Shown: positions 14,552-21,664 of the stretch, in pieces | Numbering within the stretch: position 1 is the first letter of the stretch | How the letters are laid out: every line of letters starts with the position of its first letter | Made by a program: the position numbers and the translations under genes | Source of the DNA: an uncultured Legionella sp. | GTDB taxonomy: Bacteria > Pseudomonadota > Gammaproteobacteria > Legionellales > Legionellaceae | Length of the DNA: 21,664 nt | Assembly: GCA_903885895.1 (NCBI GenBank) | Contig: CAISKC010000368.1 | Coordinates: 1 to 21,664, forward strand | Reading direction: 5' to 3' | The notes under the pieces: model-generated | What the model was told of the DNA's origin: nothing | The model's database searches: none | Seen by the model: the letters and a program-made list of their open reading frames with translations, nothing else

Positions 14552-16219
14552 ATGGACGATCACTTGAATCCAACTGCTTTGCTGTTGGTACAAAAAAGAC
14601 TCTTATCTTCAGAGATGGCTTGGCAATATCAGCAAGAAGCGCATGCCCATTCTCATCGTTTATTACCTTATTTGATTGCACAAGCACAACTTTGCCCAAA
14701 AATAGTGGCACAATTATTGGCAGAACGCTTCGGTTTTCCTTGGATCGATCTCGACACTCTCGATAAACAACATTTTCCCAAACTATTCCTCACACCCACC
14801 TTATTACGCCGACATCATGTCTTACCCATACAATACCAAAATCAGCAACTTTCTCTGGCGATTGATGATCCCAACCACCCTCTTGCTTTAAAAGAAATAC
14901 AGTTCTTAACGCAATGCCCGATCCTAGTGCATATCACTTCCAGTACGCAGCTCAGCAGCATGTTAGATGAAGTACTGCGTGATACGGACCAACAAGGACT
15001 TACGCATTATTTGAGCAGCCAAGCACCTGTATCACAATCATTAACCAACACCCCTGATCCAGGGTCTCATCTAAGTGATGAAGGTCCCATTGTCGTGTTT
15101 GTGCAACGCCTATTAGAACAAGCCATTGCACGCAGTGCCACAGATTTGCATTTGGAACCCTATGCCGACCATTATCGGATCCGCTATCGACATGATGGAA
15201 AATTATATGAATTAACTCGCCCCACCCCCATCTTAGCACCCAGGATCGCTTCACGTTTAAAAATTATGGCTAATCTGAATATTACAGAACAACGCCTACC
15301 ACAAGATGGGCGCTTCAGTATCAATGCGTCACCCACCCTCCATTCTAGTTTTATGGCAAAGCAGATTGATATTGATTGTCGCATCAACATTTGCCCTACC
15401 ATCTACGGAGAAAAGGTAGTCATTCGCTTCTTAAATGCCCAAATGCACCAACCACATTTCGAACAATTAGGCTTGTCGGAACGAGATAAAATGTGTGTTT
15501 TACACGCCATTCAGCGGCCACATGGCCTCATTTTGGTCACTGGGCCCACTGGCAGTGGTAAAACGCTGACCTTGTACGCCGTATTAAACCATCTCAATAC
15601 GGGTGATAAAAATATATCTACGATTGAGGATCCAGTTGAAATCAAAATCGCAGGAATCAATCAAGTCCAAATAAATCCTAATATAGGATTAGGCTTTGCT
15701 GAAGTCTTGCGTGCTTTTTTACGCCAAGATCCTGATATTATCATGCTCGGTGAAATTCGAGATTATGAGACGGCCGATATGGCCATGAAGGCAGCTCAAA
15801 CAGGCCACTTGGTATTATCTACACTCCATACACAAAATTGCGTACAAACTCTGATGCGCTTGAAACAACTAGGTATTGCTCCATTTCTAATGTCCAATAT
15901 CACACTCATCATGGCGCAACGCTTAATTCGTATTCTGTGCCCACATTGTAAAATTAGCGTTGCAAACCAGCATGCTGACATCTGTTATCAAGCACGTGGT
16001 TGTCATCGTTGTCACCAAGGCTATCAAGGACGGAAAGCCATTTTTGAAGTCATGCCTATCTCAGAAGCCCTACAAAATATCTTTATGCAACCCAAAGCAT
16101 CCAGTGCCAGTATTGCTGTACAAGCAACGCAGGAAGGCATGATTAGTTTACGCCAAGCCGGCATCTTACAAGTTTCTCAAGGAGTGACCAGTGTTGAAGA
16201 AATTAATGCAATCACTTAG
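14552..16219 (+). CDS. pilB: Type IV pilus assembly ATPase PilB
   Basis: A secretion/pilus ATPase of the GspE/PilB family, which powers pilin polymerisation from the cytoplasmic face. From the ATG at 14552 (555 residues) it has an N-terminal MshEN-like domain (about 1-150), Walker A GPTGSGKT (331-338), the Asp-box region STIEDPVE, Walker B around DPDIIMLGEIRD, the His box TGHLVLSTLHT, and a tetracysteine zinc site made by CPHC and CHRC with neighbouring Cys. The frame is open further upstream to a TTG at 14519, which would add 11 residues; neither start has a visible ribosome site. I prefer the ATG because homologues begin near LNPTALLLVQKRLLS. It is the first gene of pilB-pilC-pilD; pilC starts inside its 3' end. 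Confidence 0.92.
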   Translation: MDDHLNPTALLLVQKRLLSSEMAWQYQQEAHAHSHRLLPYLIAQAQLCPKIVAQLLAERFGFPWIDLDTLDKQHFPKLFLTPTLLRRHHVLPIQYQNQQLSLAIDDPNHPLALKEIQFLTQCPILVHITSSTQLSSMLDEVLRDTDQQGLTHYLSSQAPVSQSLTNTPDPGSHLSDEGPIVVFVQRLLEQAIARSATDLHLEPYADHYRIRYRHDGKLYELTRPTPILAPRIASRLKIMANLNITEQRLPQDGRFSINASPTLHSSFMAKQIDIDCRINICPTIYGEKVVIRFLNAQMHQPHFEQLGLSERDKMCVLHAIQRPHGLILVTGPTGSGKTLTLYAVLNHLNTGDKNISTIEDPVEIKIAGINQVQINPNIGLGFAEVLRAFLRQDPDIIMLGEIRDYETADMAMKAAQTGHLVLSTLHTQNCVQTLMRLKQLGIAPFLMSNITLIMAQRLIRILCPHCKISVANQHADICYQARGCHRCHQGYQGRKAIFEVMPISEALQNIFMQPKASSASIAVQATQEGMISLRQAGILQVSQGVTSVEEINAIT

Positions 16220-17450
16220 GCAAGTAATCTGGATCCATCTGCATATTGAAAAATTTTACCCGGCAGAACGTTTATTTCATTGGACAGGTTTAACACCATT
16301 AGGAGAAATAAAGTCCGGCCATATTTCAGCGCGTAATCGCAACGATGTAAAACAAAAATTACGCGCACAAACAGTGATTGTGAAACATATTTCTTCTCGA
16401 TTCCATTGGACTAGCCCTCTTCGGCAACACGATATCACCCTTATGTTGCAACAATTATCGCGTATCATGCAAACTCGCATCCCTTTGATTCAAGCATTAC
16501 ATATTTTATTATCTTGTCAGACACATCCTGTCATTTTGAGATTAGTGAACCAGATTAAACAGGATCTAGAATCAGGTACGAGCTTTACGGAAGCGTTGCT
16601 GCACCATCCTCGTTGGTTTGATCCCTTGGTCTGCGCTTTGATTCATTTAGGGGAACGCACTGGCCGCTTAAGTCATATTATTGAACAAATTGTTATTTAT
16701 AAAAATAAAAATCACGCCTTAAAACAACAATTTAAAACCATTCTCATGTACCCTTGCACTGTAATCGTAGTCGCAGGGATCGTCACCTTATATTTGTTAC
16801 TGACAGTAGTACCGCAATTACAATCATTTTTTCAACATGCTCACCGCCCCTTACCATGGAGTACCACCCTACTTCTCGTCTTTGCAGCTTGGATAAAAAC
16901 ATATGGTAGCTTCATCTGCGGCATCGTGGTCACCAGTATCTTGTACTTGAAAAATGCTTATCAACAAGCTGCTTCTCTTCGAAAAACCATAGACAAATGG
17001 ATATTACGTTTACCAGGAACAGGCTCCTTGTGCCGCGCTCTTTATTTGGCACGGGCATTTCACGCCTTAGCTATCACGCAACAGGCTAGTCTTCCTTTGC
17101 CGGATGGACTACAATGGCTTGCACTAATAACTGGAAACTTTTGTTACAAACAAGCTTTCTTGCAAATCCGCCGTGCATTACAACATGGGGATAGTCTGCG
17201 GTCAGCTATCGTACAAACCCAATTATTTCCTGAATTGGTAGTGCAAATTTTGAGCCTTGGCGAGGAGTCTGGTACCTTACCTGCTCTGCTCAACGATCTA
17301 GCCCATTATTATACGCAGACCGTTGAAGACTCGGTACAACGACTCAGTCGTTGCGTCGAACCCGCCTTGATGATCGTGTTAGGTGTGATCGTAGGTGGTT
17401 TAATCTTATGTATGTACTTACCTATGATCCAATTAGGAGCTTTGTTATGA
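16191..17450 (+). CDS. pilC: Type IV pilus inner-membrane platform protein PilC
   Basis: A 419-residue protein with two GspF/PilC-type domains. The first (about 80-205) contains QLSRIMQTRIPLIQALHIL and LGERTGRL; the second (about 285-410) contains ALYLARAFHALAITQQASLPL and LGEESGTLPALL. Membrane helices lie near 190-212, 225-250 and 395-415. PilC is the inner-membrane platform that couples the PilB motor to pilin insertion. The start is GTG at 16191, supported by AAGGAG (16179-16184) six bases upstream. It overlaps the end of pilB by 29 bases, so translation is probably coupled. The N-terminal 75 residues are less like family members than the rest. Confidence 0.92.
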   Translation: MLKKLMQSLRQVIWIHLHIEKFYPAERLFHWTGLTPLGEIKSGHISARNRNDVKQKLRAQTVIVKHISSRFHWTSPLRQHDITLMLQQLSRIMQTRIPLIQALHILLSCQTHPVILRLVNQIKQDLESGTSFTEALLHHPRWFDPLVCALIHLGERTGRLSHIIEQIVIYKNKNHALKQQFKTILMYPCTVIVVAGIVTLYLLLTVVPQLQSFFQHAHRPLPWSTTLLLVFAAWIKTYGSFICGIVVTSILYLKNAYQQAASLRKTIDKWILRLPGTGSLCRALYLARAFHALAITQQASLPLPDGLQWLALITGNFCYKQAFLQIRRALQHGDSLRSAIVQTQLFPELVVQILSLGEESGTLPALLNDLAHYYTQTVEDSVQRLSRCVEPALMIVLGVIVGGLILCMYLPMIQLGALL

Positions 17451-18262
17451 AAATGCTACAACTGTTCATGCATACGTATCCCATCATCTGGACCATACTT
17501 TATAGCCTGTTTACTTTGCTTGTCGGCTCCGTGTTATCGATGCTAGTCTATCGATTACCCATTATGCTAGATCTAGCCGAAAATCAAGATCTTACACTAC
17601 CGTTATCCTCTCCATTTAATTTATTTCTACCCAGGTCACATTGCGTGCACTGCAAAAAAACCATTCCTATGTATCATAATATCCCCCTTCTTTCTTATCT
17701 ACTATTGCGAGGTCGCTGTCATCACTGCCAACACGCCATTGCATGGCGCTATCCATTCATAGAAGCAAGCACTTTGATCCTATCATTACTGGCTGCTTAC
17801 CTATTCGGATACAATCTGATCTTAGTTGCCGTCTTGCCATTTATTTGGCTCTGCATTGCTTTAAGCATGATTGACTTAGAGCATCAACTTTTACCTGACG
17901 CGCTAAATTACAGTTTACTTTGGGTAGGATTATTGGTGAATACTCAAGCCGTATTTTGCTCTCTGCCCAATGCCGTCTGGACTGCTGCCATCGCTTATTT
18001 AAGCTTGTGGCTAATCATCAAATTATTCTATCTCGTTACAGGAAAAATTGGCATGGGATATGGCGATTTTAAACTCTTCGCAGCTTTGGGTGCTTGGTTC
18101 GGATGGACCGCTCTGACGCCTATCTTATTACTAGCTTGTACACTTGGCATTATCATAGGCTCATTTTATCTATGGCACCATAAAAAGAGTCGCCATCAAC
18201 CTATCCCTTTTGGTCCCTATCTTTGCATTGCGGGGTTAAGTTATTTATTTTGGGTCTATTGA
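17447..18262 (+). CDS. pilD: Prepilin peptidase / N-methyltransferase PilD
   Basis: A 271-residue integral membrane aspartic protease that cleaves the leader of type IV prepilins and methylates the new N terminus. The cytoplasmic loop has two CxxC pairs, C66/C69 and C91/C94, as in bifunctional members. The catalytic Asp residues are D143 in MIDLEHQLLPD and D207 in GMGYGDFK (the GxGD-type motif). About eight helices follow the family plan, and the length is normal. The ATG at 17447 overlaps the pilC stop as ATGA and has AGGAG upstream. The frame is open upstream inside pilC, but that part is a shadow. It ends 9 bases before the stop of the convergent gene at 18272. Confidence 0.95.
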   Translation: MKMLQLFMHTYPIIWTILYSLFTLLVGSVLSMLVYRLPIMLDLAENQDLTLPLSSPFNLFLPRSHCVHCKKTIPMYHNIPLLSYLLLRGRCHHCQHAIAWRYPFIEASTLILSLLAAYLFGYNLILVAVLPFIWLCIALSMIDLEHQLLPDALNYSLLWVGLLVNTQAVFCSLPNAVWTAAIAYLSLWLIIKLFYLVTGKIGMGYGDFKLFAALGAWFGWTALTPILLLACTLGIIIGSFYLWHHKKSRHQPIPFGPYLCIAGLSYLFWVY

Positions 18263-18271
18263 CACGTCACA

Positions 18272-18865
18272 TCATCCACTATTTTTACGATGCTGAAACA
18301 GCTCTGAAAAAAAGGAGGATTGGTTGATGCCTAATTCAGCAAAAATCTTTTGTACTCTGTCCCAGGAATTTTCCTGTTCAATGCTTGCAACCACCAAATC
18401 AAAGCCTACATTTTTATCCACTGGCACGCCCCAGCCATTAATATAACATAAACCGCGTAAACGTTTCGCTTTGATATGTTGATGCTTTTCCGCACCCAAC
18501 AAAAACTCATGCGCATCATGGTATAGCATCTTCAGGTAAGTCGCATTTGCTTCCGATGCAAATAACCCGCTCAATTGCATTTCCTCACGCATACGTGCTT
18601 CTTCTAATAATTTTTGACCCACAATAAACTGCGCTTGCGCGTCGTCCAATGCTGCAGCTGCTCGATAGCAAGCCAGCGCTTGCTCACGCGCGAACAGGTG
18701 TTTTTTTTCACCCTGTACAGATTCATATAATTTGGCCAGAGAAAAATACAAGCCAATTTCCTTATGTAAATCCTCTGTAGAGGACGTGTGATTTAATCGG
18801 CCTGCACTGATAACTTTTATTTGCTTTTGCAGCCTTTTAATCTTAAATCGCTTAAACCATCCCAT
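18272..18865 (-). CDS. Sel1/TPR-like repeat protein, unknown function
   Basis: A 197-residue protein with a basic N terminus (GWFKRFKIKRLQKQIK) and no signal peptide. Two segments resemble Sel1-like repeats: REQALACYRAAAALDDAQAQ with FIVGQKLLEEA (about 62-95), and AHEFLLGAEKHQH followed by KAKRLRGLCYINGWGVPVDK (about 115-155). Such helical repeats usually mediate protein contacts. No catalytic residues are evident. An AAGG sits about 10 bases before the ATG at 18865. It follows the membrane-protein gene at 18877 by 11 bases, so the two are probably one operon. It is convergent with pilD; a link to the pilus is not shown. Confidence 0.7.
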   Translation of the reverse strand: MGWFKRFKIKRLQKQIKVISAGRLNHTSSTEDLHKEIGLYFSLAKLYESVQGEKKHLFAREQALACYRAAAALDDAQAQFIVGQKLLEEARMREEMQLSGLFASEANATYLKMLYHDAHEFLLGAEKHQHIKAKRLRGLCYINGWGVPVDKNVGFDLVVASIEQENSWDRVQKIFAELGINQSSFFSELFQHRKNSG

Positions 18866-18876
18866 ATCTTTGCACC

Positions 18877-19326
18877 TTAAATTCTAGGAGAAACCACCCA
18901 ATTAAAAAATCGAGCAACAATGAAAACAATGATAATCAATAAGATAAGCTTCACAATCAGTTTCCCAGATCCCTCTTGCTGCGAAGCTTGCTCTTGCGTA
19001 TTACTCCGCGTCACTTTTGAGCTTGGTATATTGTAAATTTGTTTATCAATGCGGTTTGACAAAACATCTGCTATCACAAACAAAATCACAGCAGGAAAAT
19101 CCAAGACAAAGCATATCACCCATGCCAAACCACTACTTGAAATAGCATACTCATCTTGTAACAATGCGGAAAATTCAGTAATAAAAGCCGGCACGCTATA
19201 TTGTACCGAAAAAAACAAATAAGGTAATAAAAACAAACTGAACGCAAATAATCCTATGCTCAAAAATAAGCAAATTAACCCACTGATATACGCCACATGA
19301 TGTTGCTGATAACGATCCGGTTCCAT
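18877..19326 (-). CDS. Unknown membrane protein with three predicted helices
   Basis: I do not recognise this protein. From ATG 19326 (149 residues) it has hydrophobic helices at about 11-38 (AYISGLICLFLSIGLFAFSL), 64-85 (GLAWVICFVLDFPAVILFVI) and 122-143 (LIVKLILLIIIVFIVARFF). A polar stretch of about 35 residues (SKVTRSNTQEQASQQEGSG) separates the last two. An upstream GTG at 19338 would add four residues; neither start has a good ribosome site, so the ATG is preferred. It is the first gene of a probable two-gene operon with the Sel1-like gene. Confidence 0.65.
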   Translation of the reverse strand: MEPDRYQQHHVAYISGLICLFLSIGLFAFSLFLLPYLFFSVQYSVPAFITEFSALLQDEYAISSSGLAWVICFVLDFPAVILFVIADVLSNRIDKQIYNIPSSKVTRSNTQEQASQQEGSGKLIVKLILLIIIVFIVARFFNWVVSPRI

Positions 19327-19476
19327 CTTTGAAGTCACGTAATAAATAGTGATGTATTTTCAACATAGCAGATCATTCACAACCTGTCATTATTCTCGTA
19401 GAGATTTCCTGACGATATGGATTATACTATCCCGATGAAAGCCTCTAACAATCTTATGATACAGGAACGCGAATTT

Positions 19477-19800
19477 ATGAATACAATCCAGAATACTTCA
19501 GTACAAGAATTGGCAGCATTGCGACAAGCAAATGCTGATTTTTTCTTATTAGATGTGCGCAACCCGGATGAGTATGCACTCTGTAATTTAGACGGCCATT
19601 TGATCCCGCTTAGTGAGCTGCCTGATCGACTCTCTGAACTCAACCCTGATCAAACCATCATTATACATTGTCATTCAGGTGGTAGAAGTCGCCGTGCAGT
19701 GGAATTCTTAATGCAAAATGGCTTTACTAAGGTTAGTAATTTACAAGGTGGCATCACCGCTTGGGCCGAAGAAATAGACCCGACTATGGTAAAATATTGA
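19477..19800 (+). CDS. Single-domain rhodanese-like sulfurtransferase
   Basis: A 107-residue rhodanese domain, the size of GlpE/PspE-type proteins, which carry a persulfide on an active-site Cys. Conserved parts are FFLLDVRNPDEY (22-33), the polar stretch around HLIPLSELPDRL, and the active loop HCHSGGRSRRA with Cys65 and the Arg of CxxGxR. LQGGITAW near the C terminus is typical. The frame is open upstream to an ATG at 19417 that would add 20 residues; I chose 19477 because homologues begin near this point and AGGA lies upstream. The sulfur acceptor is not known; no sulfur-relay partner lies alongside. Confidence 0.9.
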   Translation: MNTIQNTSVQELAALRQANADFFLLDVRNPDEYALCNLDGHLIPLSELPDRLSELNPDQTIIIHCHSGGRSRRAVEFLMQNGFTKVSNLQGGITAWAEEIDPTMVKY

Positions 19801-19813
19801 GGCCTTTTCGGCA

Positions 19814-19838
19814 CCTTCTCCTCTCAAAGGGGAGAAGG
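19814..19838. terminator. Strong hairpin between convergent genes
   Basis: CCTTCTCCTC (19814-19823) pairs with GGGGAGAAGG (19829-19838) over ten base pairs with one wobble, around a five-base loop. It sits between the stops of the rhodanese gene and the minus-strand unknown gene. There is no T-run on either side, so it may be a short palindromic repeat that stabilises mRNA ends rather than a classical terminator. Confidence 0.45.
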
Positions 19839-19840
19839 AT

Positions 19841-20167
19841 CTAGGCGCGATCCAACTGCTGTTTCTGGAGAGCAAGCGCGGCTTGGTAGAAACCAGTCTG
19901 ATTCAACCGTGTATTGTCTAAAGACACCAAAAGATATCCATTCAATTGACCAAATCTATCTTTGCCATAAGTCACTTTACATTGCAGTGTTCTACGTAAA
20001 AAATCCGCAATAGGTTCTTGCACTTTCTTATCCAGCAATACTGGTAATTCACGCAATGTCGGCAAATCCTTCGCAGTAACTGTTTGCTGCTTATCAAGAT
20101 AGGCATCCAATAATTTCAACAAAATTTGGGCCCGTTTCTGATACACCTCATCCTGGAATACATCCAT
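19841..20167 (-). CDS. Unknown small soluble protein
   Basis: I do not recognise this protein. From the ATG at 20167 it has 108 residues and is mostly helical and charged, with helices about 2-23 (DVFQDEVYQKRAQILLKLLD) and 40-62, then a probable beta hairpin around CKVTYGKDRFGQLNGYLLVSL (about 65-88). There is no signal peptide from this start. The frame is open to an ATG at 20218, which would add 17 mostly hydrophobic residues (YGVVYILFNMTGFY) but has no ribosome site; AGGG lies 6 bases before the chosen ATG. It converges on the rhodanese gene across a hairpin. Confidence 0.5.
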   Translation of the reverse strand: MDVFQDEVYQKRAQILLKLLDAYLDKQQTVTAKDLPTLRELPVLLDKKVQEPIADFLRRTLQCKVTYGKDRFGQLNGYLLVSLDNTRLNQTGFYQAALALQKQQLDRA

Positions 20168-20433
20168 ATAAAACCCTGTCATATTGAATAAAATATATAC
20201 TACACCGTATCGGCTCATTTGGCAAGATTTTGGAGTCTATTAACGATCCCTGCTCCTACTTTCTAAAACTGGGTCCTTGCTTTTTTTCAACCAAAATCCA
20301 GATCAAATCAATATTACAAAATGGACTATAATTGAACCATTCTAATGTCTTGCAGCATAAGTTCGTCCAAAACAAATCTGATCATCGATCATAAAAGCTT
20401 TTACGGCAAAACTGCTTAACCTATTTAATGATG

Positions 20434-20970
20434 CTACTCACTTGCAGGTCTACTTTTCCCTATTTCATTAATCTGCTGCAAACTAAGATGCAACTCTTTT
20501 GATAAGAACGTGACCATCGTCCAATATGGCGCCGTTTTTTCAGTGAACTCTCCAAAATATCGAAAATAATCAGGAATCCAATCCAACATTTTTTTGATCA
20601 CATCTTTCCGATCATATTTATTCACATACTCCGCCAAAGTAGTGGTTTGATGGTGAATAAATGCTTTGCCAGGCAAATCCATACATAAGATTTGGTATTC
20701 GCGAGTTTGTAAAATATATTCATGCCAGATCTGATCAATCTCATCTGATACAGGAATAAATCCGCCATCGTTCATGGATTGAATATAAATAAATTTTAGA
20801 AACTCCTGAGTTTGAATACTGAGCTCATCCTGACTGAGTGCCGGAAAACAATGCTGAAGATGTTGAGTCATCCAAGCACTCGGATGTTTCGCTATCAAAT
20901 CCACAAATTGCATGAGGAATTTAACCAAACTCGCCCAGTCCACCTGGATCAAAACAAGCATTTCCCGCAT
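20434..20970 (-). CDS. Glycine-rich-domain-like (DUF1399/GRDP) protein, likely 5'-frameshifted
   Basis: The central motif SDEIDQIWHEYILQTREYQ (about 75-93), with Cys96 and HH at 106-107 in KAFIHHQ, matches the repeated unit of GRDP/DUF1399 proteins, where Asp, Trp-His, Thr-x-x-Tyr and His-His positions are conserved. Function is unknown in bacteria. The 178-residue frame starts at an ATG with no ribosome site and has an in-frame stop just upstream. A second frame (20921-21034) does have a strong ribosome site and a natural-looking N terminus; joining the two by removing one G near 20925 gives GLGEFVKFLMQFVDL, which reads smoothly. The gene is therefore probably a frameshifted form of an approximately 195-residue protein, or the base is an error. 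Confidence 0.65.
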   Translation of the reverse strand: MREMLVLIQVDWASLVKFLMQFVDLIAKHPSAWMTQHLQHCFPALSQDELSIQTQEFLKFIYIQSMNDGGFIPVSDEIDQIWHEYILQTREYQILCMDLPGKAFIHHQTTTLAEYVNKYDRKDVIKKMLDWIPDYFRYFGEFTEKTAPYWTMVTFLSKELHLSLQQINEIGKSRPASE

Positions 20971-21034
20971 AAGCTAATAGTTTTTCAAACAATTCTTTTT
21001 CACATATTTGTTGTAAAATCTCTTCATATGACAT
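20921..21034 (-). other. 5' frame of the GRDP-like gene (37 codons) with strong RBS
   Basis: Starting at ATG 21034, the frame reads MSYEEILQQICEKELFEKLL, then AYAGNACFDPGGLGEFG, then stop. The ribosome site GAGGAGT (within 21041-21048) lies about 7 bases upstream, the best in this neighbourhood. It overlaps the start of the GRDP-like frame. It is best read as the original N terminus cut off by a one-base insertion. The alternative is a leader peptide that couples translation to the downstream frame. Confidence 0.55.
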
Positions 21035-21283
21035 ATAAAAACTCCTCTATCTAAAAGCAATTTTTTATAGGGAACCAAGAGTAAATAAATGATTCCTTGT
21101 ACAAAAAATGAATTATATAACAATTGTAAATTTTTGTAAATCTAGCAACCGCAGCCATCTAAACATTCATAAGACTCCATGTTAGACTTATGGTCACATA
21201 CAAACCCTGGTTGGTACGTATGCTTCGAGACGGCGTAAATGCCTCCTCGGCACGAACGGATTGAAAAACTTTTAAGGAAAATA

Positions 21284-21664
21284 ATGAGCTCGATTCTATT
21301 TACAGCGTATGATTTGAACGGTCTAAAATTACCTAATCGCATGGTCATGGCGCCATTAACTAGGAGTCGTGCGACACATGGCACGGATGCGCCGCATGCT
21401 TTAAATGCTGATTATTATAGCCAACGCGCGACTGCAGGATTAATCATTTCAGAGGCCACACAGATTTCGCCAACAGGCAAAGGCTATGCATGGACACCAG
21501 GCATCTACTCTGAAGCCCAAAAAAAAGGTTGGCAACTGGTCACCAATGCCGTGCATGCAGCTGGTGGACGTATTTTCGCGCAACTGTGGCATGTAGGCCG
21601 TTTTTCCCACCCCTCTTTACAGCCTAATGGCGAAACGCCAGTTGCTCCTTCTGCTATTGCCGCA
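21284..21664 (+). CDS. Old Yellow Enzyme / NemA-like alkene reductase, 5' part
   Basis: An FMN-dependent ene-reductase of the Old Yellow Enzyme family, cut by the window end after 127 codons; full members are about 360 residues. Visible family parts are NRMVMAPLTRSRA (FMN contact), DYYSQRATAGLIISEATQIS, GKGYAWTPGIYS, and AGGRIFAQLWHVGR followed by SHPSL, where HVGR carries the His used in substrate and flavin contact. Such enzymes reduce activated C=C bonds and electrophiles such as N-ethylmaleimide with NAD(P)H. The ribosome site AAGGA (21274-21278) lies 5 bases before the ATG. The 235 bases upstream hold no convincing gene, and no TetR-type NemR neighbour is seen. Confidence 0.92.
   Translation, partial: MSSILFTAYDLNGLKLPNRMVMAPLTRSRATHGTDAPHALNADYYSQRATAGLIISEATQISPTGKGYAWTPGIYSEAQKKGWQLVTNAVHAAGGRIFAQLWHVGRFSHPSLQPNGETPVAPSAIAA

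Noticed and set aside
17351..17446. Upstream extension of the PilD frame inside pilC
   Set aside because: The ATG at 17447 has a ribosome site and the ATGA overlap, and the extra 32 residues do not resemble PilD N termini.
20219..20433. Promoter candidate with TATAAT near 20325 on the plus strand
   Set aside because: There is no matching -35 element and no downstream plus-strand gene until 21284. This 215-base gap shows nothing else beyond a short TGATC/GATCA pair.
21142..21384. Minus-strand frame ending in a Cys-rich tail (YECLDGCGC)
   Set aside because: Most of it is antisense to the Old Yellow Enzyme gene and its 5' region. A shorter version would need a non-standard start behind the purine-rich stretch near 21240. 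The cysteine cluster is curious, but there is no supported start codon.

Overview
The window looks like the chromosome of a low-GC gammaproteobacterium, probably of the Legionellales or a related host-associated group. This is inferred from AT-rich codon use, the PilB/PilC/PilD set, a DamX-like SPOR protein, an orphan PhaB-type reductase, two small cold-shock proteins, and unknown proteins that look like secreted effectors. No gene in the window fixes the genus.

Layout. Bases 1-230 hold tRNA-Ala(GGC) and tRNA-Glu(TTC); the Glu tRNA touches the stop codon of a convergent dGTPase-like gene (dgt, 228-1550). A SPOR-domain lipoprotein (1711-2310) and a MATE exporter (2490-3863, minus) converge on a long palindromic repeat (2360-2466). 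Next come a cold-shock-domain gene with a palindrome upstream (4139-4348) and an unrecognised Ala-rich ORF (4459-4914).

Bases 4923-7832 form an accessory island bounded by two inverted copies of a roughly 150-base repeat that itself contains a hairpin. The left copy is split in its hairpin loop by an IS481-family element whose transposase carries a frameshift. Inside are a truncated DUF559 (Vsr-like) nuclease gene that starts right at the repeat, an unknown membrane-anchored protein, a small orphan reading frame, and an internally deleted, frameshifted IS5-family transposase that starts at the other repeat.

Bases 8008-9748 (minus) carry a DUF1622 membrane protein and an atypical kinase-fold protein. 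A CspA-like gene with a readable promoter and terminator follows (9973-10191). Then come phaB (10434-11204, minus) and an 850-residue unknown protein with two C-terminal membrane helices (11331-13883, minus). A secreted coiled-coil protein (14013-14426, minus) is divergent from the pilB-pilC-pilD operon (14552-18262), which supplies the assembly ATPase, platform protein and prepilin peptidase of a type IV pilus. Two small unknown genes (18272-19326, minus), a single-domain rhodanese, an unknown 108-residue protein, a frameshifted glycine-rich-domain-like (DUF1399) protein and the 5' part of an Old Yellow Enzyme gene complete the window.

The most unusual structure is the nested repeat/IS/DUF559 island. 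All assignments come from reading motifs by eye, without database searches.
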